64,000 bases of DNA from Intestinimonas timonensis. GTDB taxonomy: Bacteria; Bacillota; Clostridia; Oscillospirales; Oscillospiraceae. Location: the NCBI RefSeq assembly GCF_900626145.1, contig NZ_LR130817.1, positions 925,914-989,913 on the forward strand, read 5' to 3'. This document shows, piece by piece, positions 33,924 to 42,146 of the stretch. The position numbers were made by a program, and so were the translations under genes. The notes under the pieces are model-generated. The model was not told the DNA's origin. It was given only the letters and a program-made list of their open reading frames with translations, and did not search any database. Numbering within the stretch: position 1 is the first letter of the stretch; each line of letters opens with the position of its first letter.

Positions 33924-34355
33924 TTACATTTCTTTATCAAACTTGAAACGGTAGTAAAGAGCAAAACCGTGAACAAAAAGATAAGCGAAAACGAGAAGGA
34001 GAACAGCAATCATGTCAATCCCCATGAGGGCGAATGATACCATTAAAGCACCATAAACAAAAGTCATCATATCATATGCTTTTCCTTTGGCTCGATTGGC
34101 GATTGCAATATTGCGTTCATCATTTTTTTCGATTTCTAACTTCTTTTGTATTTCCGGGTTACTACGAACAGCCCGTTCGGAAATTATATTTCCCATGCCC
34201 TGACCAAACAGGCCACATCCAATACCAATACATACATAAGGCAACGCAAGCATAATACCCTGTGGATCGCCATTCATTTTTAACAAACACAACCCTGCCG
34301 CCAATAGCAGCAATCCAATAATAGTAACTGCATATCCCGTTATCTTAGTTTTCAT
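33924..34355 (-). CDS. DUF6442-type four-helix membrane protein
   Basis: 143 residues with four hydrophobic segments (ITGYAVTIIGLLLLAAGLCL, MLALPYVCIGIGCGLFGQGM, MMTFVYGALMVSFALMGIDM, VLLLVFAYLFVHGFALYYRF) and a charged cytoplasmic loop with KNDERNIAIANRAKGKAYDM. It is coupled by a 4-nt overlap to the XRE gene upstream. This HTH plus membrane-protein pair is common in Firmicutes, but the substrate or signal is not known. Confidence 0.72.
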   Translation of the reverse strand: MKTKITGYAVTIIGLLLLAAGLCLLKMNGDPQGIMLALPYVCIGIGCGLFGQGMGNIISERAVRSNPEIQKKLEIEKNDERNIAIANRAKGKAYDMMTFVYGALMVSFALMGIDMIAVLLLVFAYLFVHGFALYYRFKFDKEM

Positions 34356-34555
34356 TTTTCTTCCTCCTCATATATAAAAATTTCTTCAATGCTCATGTTA
34401 AAATATTTTGCGATTTTAAATGCTAACTGAATTGACGGGTTGTAGCGCCCATTTTCTAAAGAGCCGATTGTTTGCCGTGATACTTCCAATGCATTTGCTA
34501 ATTCTTCTTGCTTGATTCCTCTCTGTTTTCGGAGTTCTTCCAGTCTGTTTTTCAT
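34352..34555 (-). CDS. small XRE regulator paired with the membrane protein
   Basis: 67 residues: KNRLEELRKQRGIKQEELAN, VSRQTIGSLENGRYNPSIQL, MSIEEIFIYEEEE, a typical YgzD/YozG-like single-domain repressor. The start at 34555 has AAAGGAGG upstream. A palindrome lies between the promoter and this gene, indicating autoregulation. Confidence 0.82.
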   Translation of the reverse strand: MKNRLEELRKQRGIKQEELANALEVSRQTIGSLENGRYNPSIQLAFKIAKYFNMSIEEIFIYEEEEK

Positions 34556-34573
34556 GCGAACCTCCTTTCTAAT

Positions 34574-34625
34574 GGAAAGTTTACTTTCCGTATCTTCATT
34601 ATAGCATAGCAAGCCCAAATGTCAA
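34574..34625 (-). promoter_or_regulatory. promoter and GGAAAGT operator of the XRE/membrane-protein pair
   Basis: On the minus strand TTGACA (34625-34620), 16 nt, TATAAT (34603-34598), followed by the palindrome GGAAAGT-AA-ACTTTCC (34589-34574). A second, partial copy (GGAAAGCATACTT) overlaps the -35 box. A repressor bound there would block its own gene. Confidence 0.8.
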
Positions 34626-34906
34626 GTATGCTTTCCATATTGCTGAAATTAAATTTTGAAACTTGCTGAACGGGAACAGCTTGCAGCGCAAGGTGTTCCC
34701 GGGCGGCAAGTCCACAAAGGGGTAGCTGGCGGCCAGCGCAGGGGAAGTGTAGCTTCCCCTGTGATGATTGGAACAGATTGAAAATCTGCGGAAATCATCT
34801 GCTCCCTGCGAGGGGCTTCCGGCAGGACGCAACGCACCGGCTTGACCGGTGTATAGTTGCGCCCTCTTTCAGAGGGGCAGTCCACGGGCTGCGGCTCTGG
34901 AAGCCA
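34626..34906. other. gene-free spacer
   Basis: About 280 bases with several short inverted repeats (such as GGGAAG...CTTCCC around 34743-34760) but no reading frame with a ribosome site. It is a junction between two element fragments. Confidence 0.4.
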
Positions 34907-35221
34907 TCATGGCCGTTTCCGGCCTGCGTCCTCTCCCTGAAAATTACCGTTTCCGGCAAATACTTTTTCCATAAGCTGACGGGTGCTGTCTTTGTGGAAT
35001 AGCAGCTTCAAGAACAAACTGACCTGTTCATCCGTGATGGCTTCCGGGTGGGGGAGGTAGCTTTCCAGCATGGCGGCTCTGGTGCAAAGCCGGTGTGTCC
35101 GTTCCTTCCGTGTCAGCGTCTTTATCTGGTGTTCCAACATCTTTTCTTCATGCTGCGCCCTCCGCAGCTTCTTTTCCGTTTTTTCTATCTCCTGATTGAG
35201 TACTTCCAGTTTTTCATTCAT
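34907..35221 (-). CDS. DUF3847 coiled-coil protein
   Basis: 104 residues, mostly coiled coil (LEVLNQEIEKTEKKLRRAQH, EEKMLEHQIKTLTRKERTHR) followed by an alpha-helical segment (ITDEQVSLFLKLLFHKDSTR). DUF3847 proteins are encoded beside MobA-type relaxase genes in Firmicutes mobilizable elements and may help the relaxosome, though this is untested. It overlaps the RepA-like gene by 4 nt. Confidence 0.78.
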   Translation of the reverse strand: MNEKLEVLNQEIEKTEKKLRRAQHEEKMLEHQIKTLTRKERTHRLCTRAAMLESYLPHPEAITDEQVSLFLKLLFHKDSTRQLMEKVFAGNGNFQGEDAGRKRP

Positions 35222-35556
35222 AGGCGGCTGTCCTCCTTCCCCGGAATGAGTACATATATCTTGTTGGGTTCCCCGAAGCCCTGACGCACCCGCAGTATCA
35301 GTCCGGCGTCCTCCAATTCATTCAGGGAACGCTTCACGGTCATGGTGCTGCGGGTAAGTGCCGCCGCCAGTTCCACGATGGGGAAATGGATAAATAAAAT
35401 CCCGTTGGCGTCCTCTATGCCGGACAGGAAAACAATATCCAACATCCGGGCGTACATGACCTTTGCGGTGCTGCTGATCGGGAGCCGCAGCATGGCTCTC
35501 GGCAGCGGCATACAGGGCGGCAGGGCGGTGTCTGCGGTCATAAATTCAACTTCCAT
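35218..35556 (-). CDS. replication initiator A family winged-helix protein (short form)
   Basis: 112 residues: LPRAMLRLPISSTAKVMYAR, GILFIHFPIVELAAALTRST and a winged helix (MTVKRSLNELEDAGLILRVR). This corresponds to the N-terminal DNA-binding domain of the RepA_N/replication initiator A proteins (compare the 264-residue protein at 42143). The short length is common in these mobilization clusters, so it may be complete. It directly follows a small basic gene (TGAATG junction). Confidence 0.78.
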   Translation of the reverse strand: MEVEFMTADTALPPCMPLPRAMLRLPISSTAKVMYARMLDIVFLSGIEDANGILFIHFPIVELAAALTRSTMTVKRSLNELEDAGLILRVRQGFGEPNKIYVLIPGKEDSRL

Positions 35557-35748
35557 TCAATCGGTGTCCTCCTTTACTTTTCGTTTTGAGCGTTTGGAAA
35601 GATAATGGGGGCAGTCCACAATGACCGCCCGGAAACTCTGCTTACAAGTGCGCTGGCATTTCCGGCAAAGGTCGTTGTACGTTACCCGCCCCCGTTCATT
35701 GAGGAAGAAGGACAGTTCCAGCTTCCTCTTTTTCGGCATTCTCGGCAT
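35557..35748 (-). CDS. small basic Cys-containing mobile-element protein
   Basis: 63 residues: KKRKLELSFFLNERGRVTYN, then DLCRKCQRTCKQSF with CxxC and CxxxC spacing that could bind zinc, and a basic tail. It is first in the row with the RepA-like and DUF3847 genes. No function is known; the pattern is seen in Firmicutes mobilizable elements. Confidence 0.65.
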   Translation of the reverse strand: MPRMPKKRKLELSFFLNERGRVTYNDLCRKCQRTCKQSFRAVIVDCPHYLSKRSKRKVKEDTD

Positions 35749-36281
35749 GGTGCCTCCTTAAACAAAAATCCGCCCATTTCAGCCGTAACAGCCGCAATAG
35801 ACGGATAGCAGATTTCAGTGTCGTGTTTCGGGGCGATTTTCAGGGAAAAAGCGGCCATAGAACCGCCCGGAAATCCCCCGTAGTATTACGGATAGGGTAG
35901 ACTACGCCCTATCGGATTGTTGTGTTTCGGTATCAATTCGGTGTTCATTTTCGCCGGTTCACCCTGATGTCGTTCCTGCCCCTGGCTCTCACAACGGCGT
36001 TTCGCTCCCTTTGGTACGCTCGTTGCGGTCAGGGTTCCTCCATTTCCCTGCCGCAAGTCGTTGCGCTACATCGCCGGGGAGCATATCCCATACAGGCCGG
36101 TCATTCGATTGGAATAATCCATCGATGAACTAAGCCCATTATGGCACATTTTTGAGCCTTCTCCCGTATATCCACAAAGTAGGAAAACCGCCCCAAAATC
36201 GAAAATTTCCACGATTGCGGAACGGGTATGGTATAATGGGATTGACGGCGGCAGCCAGCCGCAGGAAGGAGCGATGTATCT
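35749..36281. other. gene-free region with a GATAGGG inverted repeat
   Basis: 530 bases between divergent genes with no supported frame. GATAGGG (35891-35897) and CCCTATC (35907-35913) form a hairpin of the kind found near origins of transfer. A TATAAT box (36232-36237) precedes the XRE gene at 36282, without a well-spaced -35. Confidence 0.5.
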
Positions 36282-37103
36282 ATGAAAACCCGCATTTCCG
36301 TACAGGAACGCCTGAAAGATTTACGGGTGGAACGGGGCTTAAATCTGGAAGAACTGGCGCAGGAAACCGGCATTTCAAAATCAGCCCTCGGCAGCTATGA
36401 AAACGACAACGATGAATACAAGGAAATCAATCACGGCAGCCTGTTGAAGCTGGCAGACTTCTATAAAGTGTCCGTTGACTATCTGCTCGGCCTTACCAAC
36501 AATCGGAAATATGAAAACACGCCGATAGAAGAACTGCATTTGAGTGATGAAGTCGTGGAACTGCTGAAAAGTGAACGCTTCAACAACCGGCTGCTGTGTG
36601 AGATTATCTCCCATGAAAAATTCAAGGAACTGCTGGCAGACGCAGAAATCTATGTGGACGGGATAGCAACCATGCACTTCCATGACACAAACAGCTCACT
36701 GGCTGCTTTACGGGCTATGATACTGGAAGAACATCCCGAAGCTATGGCAGACCGGGCAATCAAAATATTGGAAGCCTGTCAGGTAGAGGAAGAAGATTTC
36801 TTTTGCCATGTGACGCACAAAACATGGGACGTCATTCTCCACGACATACGCAAGGCGCACGAAAATGACAGCGAAAGTGCGCCGGATACCACGCCCGCCG
36901 ATGAACTGATACGGGAAGTACAAAAAGCCATGCAATCGCCGGGGGACAGGGTTCAGCAATTCACGGAGATATTCTGCAAGGCGTTCCGGCTCAAATATAA
37001 GCGGCTCTCACAAGAGGAACGAAGCCTTTTGAAGAAGCTGTTCAAGAAATCCCCGCTAATAAAGCAGTCTGGTATGAACTTCCGGCGCAGACCGTGGAAA
37101 TGA
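36282..37103 (+). CDS. XRE regulator with long C-terminal domain
   Basis: 273 residues. HTH: VQERLKDLRVERGLNLEELA, TGISKSALGSYENDNDEYKE, FYKVSVDYLLGLTNNRKY. The C-terminal ~180 residues are helical and acidic, then basic at the end (LKKLFKKSPLIKQSG). Proteins like this stand divergent to the DUF3847/RepA cluster in Firmicutes mobilizable elements and probably control it. GAAGGAG lies 9 nt ahead of the ATG. Confidence 0.8.
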   Translation: MKTRISVQERLKDLRVERGLNLEELAQETGISKSALGSYENDNDEYKEINHGSLLKLADFYKVSVDYLLGLTNNRKYENTPIEELHLSDEVVELLKSERFNNRLLCEIISHEKFKELLADAEIYVDGIATMHFHDTNSSLAALRAMILEEHPEAMADRAIKILEACQVEEEDFFCHVTHKTWDVILHDIRKAHENDSESAPDTTPADELIREVQKAMQSPGDRVQQFTEIFCKAFRLKYKRLSQEERSLLKKLFKKSPLIKQSGMNFRRRPWK

Positions 37104-37169
37104 AAAACTGCCGTTGTGGGAATGAGTGTTCCTGCAACGGCAATTAGTTTAGGGGATGATATTCACTTT

Positions 37170-37436
37170 TTATTCTTTGCCCGGATATTCTTTATCTTTC
37201 CAATACCACCATTTTAATTTTTCTGCTTCATGGGTTTCATGTTCGGCAAAATACACGGCAAGGCGGAAAACATAAAGCTGGCACTTATCTTCCTGAAATC
37301 CTTTGTATAGACAATCCTGCAAATACAATTCTTCTGGCTTCTTTCCTTTTAAGTCGGAAATCTCTCGTATGCCAATGTTTATTAAATCTTGTTCAATATT
37401 TTTTCCAACTCCGGGAATTTCCTGCAATTTACCCAT
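37170..37436 (-). CDS. Cdd1-family helix-hairpin-helix protein ('pathogenicity locus')
   Basis: 88 residues: LQEIPGVGKNIEQDLINIGI is a helix-hairpin-helix and KLKWWYWKDKEYPG is the conserved C-terminus of the Cdd1 family (first named at the C. difficile toxin locus border). The role is unknown; a DNA-binding function is suggested by the hairpin. It follows the flavin reductase gene by 3 nt and is co-transcribed. Confidence 0.8.
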   Translation of the reverse strand: MGKLQEIPGVGKNIEQDLINIGIREISDLKGKKPEELYLQDCLYKGFQEDKCQLYVFRLAVYFAEHETHEAEKLKWWYWKDKEYPGKE

Positions 37437-37439
37437 TTT

Positions 37440-38087
37440 CTAATCTAACCTTTCTATCTTTACCGTAGCAATCGCAGATTGGTTTGGTTCCCCGGTGACA
37501 AGGTTTTGTGGTGCCGGTATTAGCATCATAAAACCATCTTTTCCATATCTCTGCTCATAGCCTTGTGCATATTCTTTCTCAACAGAAATGTGTTGCACTT
37601 GGCCGATAACCATAGCTGCTATTCCTGCGCCGCTTAAATCCTGTGTTTCCTTCAAGGTACATTCCATATTGATAAATGCCTCTTGAATGACTGGTGCATG
37701 AATGGTTTTTGCATTGGAAAGCGTAAAATGACCTACTGCAAATTCGTCTGTTTCCATATCGTTGTGTTTGATTGTGTCTACCAACTTATCATAATAGCTT
37801 ATCGGGAGAAAGTTGATACAAAAGCATTTTTCCCTTTTGATATTGGCATAGGTGTGGGTATGCTGATATAGATTTCCCATTACTGCGAAGAAAGCAGTTT
37901 TATCTCCATGAAAGCAACTCCATGAATGGAAACAGACATTCGGTTTCCCGTTTTCTTTCCATGTAGTGATTGCAAACAAAACTGTTGGTATTCCTGCGGA
38001 TACTTCAAAATGTGAAAACAACTCAAATTCTTCTGGATATGAAGGTTTGAAATACCGTGGAAAATCTTTCCCAATCTCTATCTTCAT
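37440..38087 (-). CDS. flavin reductase-like FMN-binding split-barrel protein
   Basis: 215 residues with the split-barrel flavoprotein pattern (TTWKENGKPNVCFHSWSCFH, ITTWKE, FCINFLPISYYDKLVDTIKH, ECTLKETQDLSGAGIAAMVI). Family members bind FMN and reduce flavins or quinones, or act in detoxification. It lies with the Cdd1 and GNAT genes as a cargo cassette of the element, all on the minus strand and lower in GC than the conjugation genes. Confidence 0.78.
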   Translation of the reverse strand: MKIEIGKDFPRYFKPSYPEEFELFSHFEVSAGIPTVLFAITTWKENGKPNVCFHSWSCFHGDKTAFFAVMGNLYQHTHTYANIKREKCFCINFLPISYYDKLVDTIKHNDMETDEFAVGHFTLSNAKTIHAPVIQEAFINMECTLKETQDLSGAGIAAMVIGQVQHISVEKEYAQGYEQRYGKDGFMMLIPAPQNLVTGEPNQSAIATVKIERLD

Positions 38088-38118
38088 TACAGTACCTCCT
38101 TGAATTTGTGCTATCCCA

Positions 38119-38496
38119 TCATTCCTTTTCTATGATGTAGGACTGTAAACTTCTCTGACAACCATTCTTTTCATAAAACGCTTCAATTCCCGGCTGTGAA
38201 CCAAAATACAGCATGGTGGGAGTATTCTCCTTGGCAAGTTGGATAAGTCGGCTTCCTATCCCTTGCTTTTGATACTCTGGAAGTATAAGTAGTTCGGTAA
38301 TTGTTCCGAAGAAATATCCGTCTGAAAGAATACGCAGACAACCCACAAGTCTTTTCTCATCATAAACAGTTATATTCAAAGTTTTAGATAAAGCGTCCTG
38401 TGTTTTGCTTATATCATAATTTCCCGGCCATACCTTATTTACAAATTCAATAAATTGGGATGCCTTTAGCCCTTTATCATCAATCTTGTATTCCAT
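38119..38496 (-). CDS. GNAT family N-acetyltransferase
   Basis: 125 residues. The acetyl-CoA binding loop is visible as ELLILPEYQKQGIGSRLIQL (Q-x-x-G-I-G), preceded by LVGCLRILSDGYFFGTITEL. It acts on an unknown amine. The start at 38496 has AGGAAAG ahead. Part of the same cargo group. Confidence 0.85.
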   Translation of the reverse strand: MEYKIDDKGLKASQFIEFVNKVWPGNYDISKTQDALSKTLNITVYDEKRLVGCLRILSDGYFFGTITELLILPEYQKQGIGSRLIQLAKENTPTMLYFGSQPGIEAFYEKNGCQRSLQSYIIEKE

Positions 38497-38503
38497 TGTC
38501 CAA

Positions 38504-38725
38504 CTACCTTTCCTGTTGAGCGTCATCCTGTTCCAACTCAATCACATCCAAAATTCCACAATTCAAGGTTTCGCAGATACGAACCAGCGTTTCCATGCTA
38601 ATGTTTTTGCCTTTACCCATGTTGGCAATCATATTTGTGGTAAGACCGGCGGCAATCCGCAAGTCCTCTTTCCTCATATTGCGCTCAACCAGCGTGTGCC
38701 AGAGGGGTTTATAGCTTATGTGCAT
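38504..38725 (-). CDS. small HTH regulator (HTH_26-type)
   Basis: 73 residues: HTLVERNMRKEDLRIAAGLT, MGKGKNISMETLVRICETLN, CGILDVIELEQDD. This is the YozG/HTH_26 pattern of Cro-like single-domain regulators. It lies 8 nt ahead of the GNAT gene and is probably the regulator of the cargo group. Confidence 0.8.
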   Translation of the reverse strand: MHISYKPLWHTLVERNMRKEDLRIAAGLTTNMIANMGKGKNISMETLVRICETLNCGILDVIELEQDDAQQER

Positions 38726-38946
38726 TTATCCTCCTGCCTTTCTCCCGGTTCCGGGGTTTCTGTTCCCATTATATCAAAGTTCTTGCTATTCCACAAATAT
38801 TTCTTGATACAACCGCCGGTTCCGTCTGGATTGTGCTTTTCCTTTCTTTTCTTGATTACATCTACTTAGCCATAAGCTGCTTCATGCCCTAGGACTTTGC
38901 TTATGTGTGATAAAGAAGCAATAGAAGTGCAAAAAATTTTGCCGTT

Positions 38947-38979
38947 CCTATCCGACACTTGGCCATTGTGTCGGATAGG
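38947..38979 (-). terminator. hairpin behind the serine recombinase gene
   Basis: A 12-bp perfect stem (38947-38958 with 38968-38979), with AAAATTTTTT a few bases further along on the minus strand. The 38726-38946 stretch has no gene and may contain the end of the recombinase element. Confidence 0.65.
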
Positions 38980-38987
38980 TCGGGCGG

Positions 38988-40604
38988 TTATTCGGGCAAG
39001 TCAATCTTGCCGACAAAGCTGTAATAAATCTCAATGTCCTGCCTGCGGGTGCCGTTCTCATCATAGCTGCACTCATGCACCACAATTTTCTCGATCATTT
39101 CCCGCAAGAGAGTGGGGGTCAGTTCTTCAAAGGCAAGGTGCTTGCGGACAATGCCCATAAATTTCTCGGCGTTGACGGTAGCTGCCTGTGACTTGTCCAG
39201 TTCGGCTTGCAGGGCGGCGGCTCTCTTTTTCAGCTCCGCTTGCTCGGCTTCGTAGTCAGCCGACAGTTCCATGAAACGCTCATCGCTGATTTTGCCGTTT
39301 ACATTGTCCTCATACAGCCGCTTGATAATGCGGCTGATTTCAGAAATGCGTTCCTGCGCCTGTTCAAGCTGCTTGATGGCTGCGGCGGTCTTTCGCTTGC
39401 CGCCGATCTCGTTCTGCTGGACAAGTAGTTTCACAAACCGGCTCTCATGCTTGGCTGCGTATTCGGTCACTTGCCGGAGATTTGCCAGGACACCAGCGGT
39501 CAACAGATCGGTGCGGATAAAGTGCGCCGTACAGTTGCGGGTGCGCTTCTTGTAGCTGCCGCAGATGTAGCAGTCCTGTTTGCGGTCTTTGTTCTGATAC
39601 CGCTGCTGATACAGCACATGGCCGCAGTCGGCGCAGAACAAAATCCCGGAGAACAGCCCCACTTCATCGTAGCGGTTCGGGCGTTTGCGCTGTTTGCGTA
39701 ACTCCTGCACCCGTTCCCATGTTTCCTTGTCGATGATCGGCTCATGGTGGTTCTCGAAAATGGCCTGCTTCTCGACGGGGTTCTCTATGCTGTGCTTGAC
39801 CTTATAAGAAGGCTTTTCCGTTTTGAAGTTCACCAGACATCCGGTGTACTCTCGGTTTTCGAGGATATGAACGACGGTGTTGGTCGCCCATTTGCACTCA
39901 TAGCCTGGGTGATAACGGCGGGTGCTGCCTGTCCGCTGATATTCCAGCGTCCCCGGCGTGGGGATTTGCTGCTCCGTCAGCATACGGGCAATCTTGGTCG
40001 GGCCGTTCCCGGCAAGGCAAAGCTGGTAAATCTGCTGCACCACCGGGGCGGCTTCCTCGTCTATAATAAAATTCTCGTCCTCGTCCATCACATAGCCGTA
40101 AACCGGCTTGCTGGTAACAGGCTTGCCGCTCATGCCTTTTGACTTTTTCACTGCCTTGATTTTCTTGCTCGTATCTCTCACCAGCCATTCATTGAACAGA
40201 TTTCGCAGCGGGGTAAAATCGTTGTCCATGCCCTCGCTGGCACTGTCCACATTATCGTTGACAGCGATAAAACGCACACCCTTTTGAGGGAACAGCATTT
40301 CCGTGTAAAACCCTACCTGCAAGTAGTTTCGCCCTAACCGGCTCATGTCCTTGACGATGACCGTACCCACTTTCCCGGCTTCAATGTCCGCAAGCATGGC
40401 TTGAAATCCGGGCCGCTGGAAGTTCGCGCCGGAAAAACCGTCGTCGGTGTACCAGCGCAGATTGGTAAAGCCGTTCTGTTTTGCGTAGGTTTCGAGTATC
40501 CTTTTTTGGTTCGATATGGAATTACTCTCGCCTTGCAATTCATCCTCGTGGGACAATCTCGGATAAAGGGCGGTAATGAGGTTTTGGGTGGCTTGTCTTA
40601 ACAT
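38988..40604 (-). CDS. large serine recombinase (TnpX/TndX-like)
   Basis: 538 residues. Resolvase domain: catalytic Ser in LYPRLSHEDELQGESNSI (about residue 18) and IVKDMSRLGRNYLQVGFYTE. Recombinase domain: VYGYVMDEDENFIIDEEAAP. Zinc ribbon: FCADCGHVLYQQRY and CYICGSYKKRTRNC. Long coiled coil (IKQLEQAQERISEISRIIKR) and DUF4368-like C-terminus. Such enzymes cut at a GA dinucleotide to excise and integrate elements like Tn4451 and Tn5397. It is the likely mobility enzyme of the tet(W)-carrying mobilizable element to its right. Confidence 0.93.
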   Translation of the reverse strand: MLRQATQNLITALYPRLSHEDELQGESNSISNQKRILETYAKQNGFTNLRWYTDDGFSGANFQRPGFQAMLADIEAGKVGTVIVKDMSRLGRNYLQVGFYTEMLFPQKGVRFIAVNDNVDSASEGMDNDFTPLRNLFNEWLVRDTSKKIKAVKKSKGMSGKPVTSKPVYGYVMDEDENFIIDEEAAPVVQQIYQLCLAGNGPTKIARMLTEQQIPTPGTLEYQRTGSTRRYHPGYECKWATNTVVHILENREYTGCLVNFKTEKPSYKVKHSIENPVEKQAIFENHHEPIIDKETWERVQELRKQRKRPNRYDEVGLFSGILFCADCGHVLYQQRYQNKDRKQDCYICGSYKKRTRNCTAHFIRTDLLTAGVLANLRQVTEYAAKHESRFVKLLVQQNEIGGKRKTAAAIKQLEQAQERISEISRIIKRLYEDNVNGKISDERFMELSADYEAEQAELKKRAAALQAELDKSQAATVNAEKFMGIVRKHLAFEELTPTLLREMIEKIVVHECSYDENGTRRQDIEIYYSFVGKIDLPE

Positions 40605-40829
40605 AAAATCCTCCGTTTCCGACAGCCAGCCCCACTATTCCGTGGTTTCATTGTACCACGGAACGGCGGGGGCTGTACAGCGGCAAAAGCGTTAAATTTG
40701 CTTCTTTACAGCTTTTCAATTTTCCGATTTTTATGGTATGGGTTGTCGTCCCATATTTGCAGTAGAAAAGTTCATAACTCCGTGGTATACTCTGATTTAA
40801 CAAAAAAATCAGAAGTTAAAGGAGAAAAC

Positions 40830-41030
40830 ATGAAGTATACAATAGATGAATTAACCGCGGCCAAAAGGCAAATTGATTCAACTCTGCACAAGCTAAGAGA
40901 AACAGTAAAAACATTTGAATCAAAGGATAATTCCGAGCGTTATAAATCACAAATCACATTGGCAAAGAGAAGAATAAAAGCCTTTGAAATTGCAAATTAT
41001 TTTATAGAGAATGAGATTAAGAATTGCTAA
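40830..41030 (+). CDS. 66-residue helical protein of unknown function
   Basis: KYTIDELTAAKRQIDSTLHK, FESKDNSERYKSQITLAKRR, EIANYFIENEIKN: wholly helical and charged, likely coiled coil. AAAGGAG lies 7 nt before the ATG. It sits on the plus strand between the recombinase and tnpW genes, with AT-rich codon use unlike its neighbours. I do not recognise it. Confidence 0.65.
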   Translation: MKYTIDELTAAKRQIDSTLHKLRETVKTFESKDNSERYKSQITLAKRRIKAFEIANYFIENEIKNC

Positions 41031-41094
41031 AGCACTTCCGATTTTCGTTCCAGCGGTCATGCTCCCTGGCATGGCCGCTTTTCCATGCCCCGGT

Positions 41095-41289
41095 TCACGC
41101 CGGATAAGTCGGCTCCTGTGTAGCAGCGGCTTCCGCTTCCAGTACCCGCGCCATTTTGTCGGCGGCTGTGGTTGTGGTGTCTTTCTTGAAATAGCCGGAC
41201 ACGACAAGGACGGAATTGCCCATGCGGATTTCCGTCACACAGTCAGGGCGGCGGGTGGTGCGGGTGTCGTGCTGCTTGTTATCTGCCAT
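41095..41289 (-). CDS. TnpW-family transposon protein
   Basis: 64 residues with RPDCVTEIRMGNSVLVVSGY and FKKDTTTTAADKMARVLEAE, the pattern of the TnpW proteins of Tn4451-like elements, where the function is unknown. It follows the IstB/DnaC-like gene on the same strand by 14 nt. The start at 41289 has AAAGGAG upstream. Confidence 0.8.
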   Translation of the reverse strand: MADNKQHDTRTTRRPDCVTEIRMGNSVLVVSGYFKKDTTTTAADKMARVLEAEAAATQEPTYPA

Positions 41290-41303
41290 AGGCAATACTC
41301 CTT

Positions 41304-42146
41304 TCAGTCGGTAATCAGTTTCTTCATGCTCTCCATTTTCCGCTTGGCGGTTTCCTGCCGGAAGTTGTCGCCGGTAAAGCGTACCGGGACGCACATGGAA
41401 AGCAGGCGGTCATAAATCCGGGAATGGGCGGTGTCCTCCGGGTTGTGCAGGTCGTCCAGCGTAAGGTTGGTCGTGACGATCAGCGGCTTGCCGCTGCGGT
41501 AACGGCTGTCAATCACATTGAACACCTGTTCCAGCCCGTATTCCGTCCCGCGTTCCATGCCGAAGTCGTCAAGGATCAGCAGCGGATAACGACAAAGGCG
41601 GGAAATGTACTCGTTGCGCCCCTCAAAGCTGGCGGCAAGGTCATTGAGGATAAGAGCAAAGTTCGTCATGCGGACGGGGATTTCTTTCTCCATGAGGGCG
41701 TTTGCGATACAGCCTGCAAGGTAGCTTTTGCCGGTGCCTACGCCGCCCCAGAACAGGCAGCCGATATTGTCTGTCCGCATATCTTCCCAATGCTCCACAT
41801 ACCGGCGGGCAAGCCCGGTCTGCGGGTTCCTGCCGTTGTCGTTCTCGAAAGTCCAGTCCCGCATGGTGGGGTCGGTAAAGCCCCGGCGTTTCAGTTCTTC
41901 CACGGTGTCAAGGTGTCTGCGCCGCTTTTCGGCGGCTTCCCGTTCCTCGCGGGCGGTTCTCTGGCAGTCGCACTCTGCCGGGTGGCGGTCGCGCCCGAAG
42001 ATAGCGGCCTTATCCGGCGCAAAATAGGCTTCTTTCGGCTTGCGGCACTTGCCGCAGTACAGTAAACCGTCCTCGCCGGTGTAGTCCTCCGGCTCCGGGA
42101 TGGTGGTCGTCATATTCTCCAAAACCGCGTTGATTTCATTCTTCAT
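41304..42146 (-). CDS. DnaC/IstB-like AAA helicase loader
   Basis: 280 residues. An N-terminal zinc-binding part (LLYCGKCRKPKEAYF, HPAECDCQRTAREE) precedes an AAA ATPase with Walker A CLFWGGVGTGKSYLAGCIAN and Walker B RYPLLILDDFGMERG. It loads replicative helicase during replication of the element. It overlaps the initiator gene by 4 nt, so initiator and loader are made together. Confidence 0.9.
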   Translation of the reverse strand: MKNEINAVLENMTTTIPEPEDYTGEDGLLYCGKCRKPKEAYFAPDKAAIFGRDRHPAECDCQRTAREEREAAEKRRRHLDTVEELKRRGFTDPTMRDWTFENDNGRNPQTGLARRYVEHWEDMRTDNIGCLFWGGVGTGKSYLAGCIANALMEKEIPVRMTNFALILNDLAASFEGRNEYISRLCRYPLLILDDFGMERGTEYGLEQVFNVIDSRYRSGKPLIVTTNLTLDDLHNPEDTAHSRIYDRLLSMCVPVRFTGDNFRQETAKRKMESMKKLITD

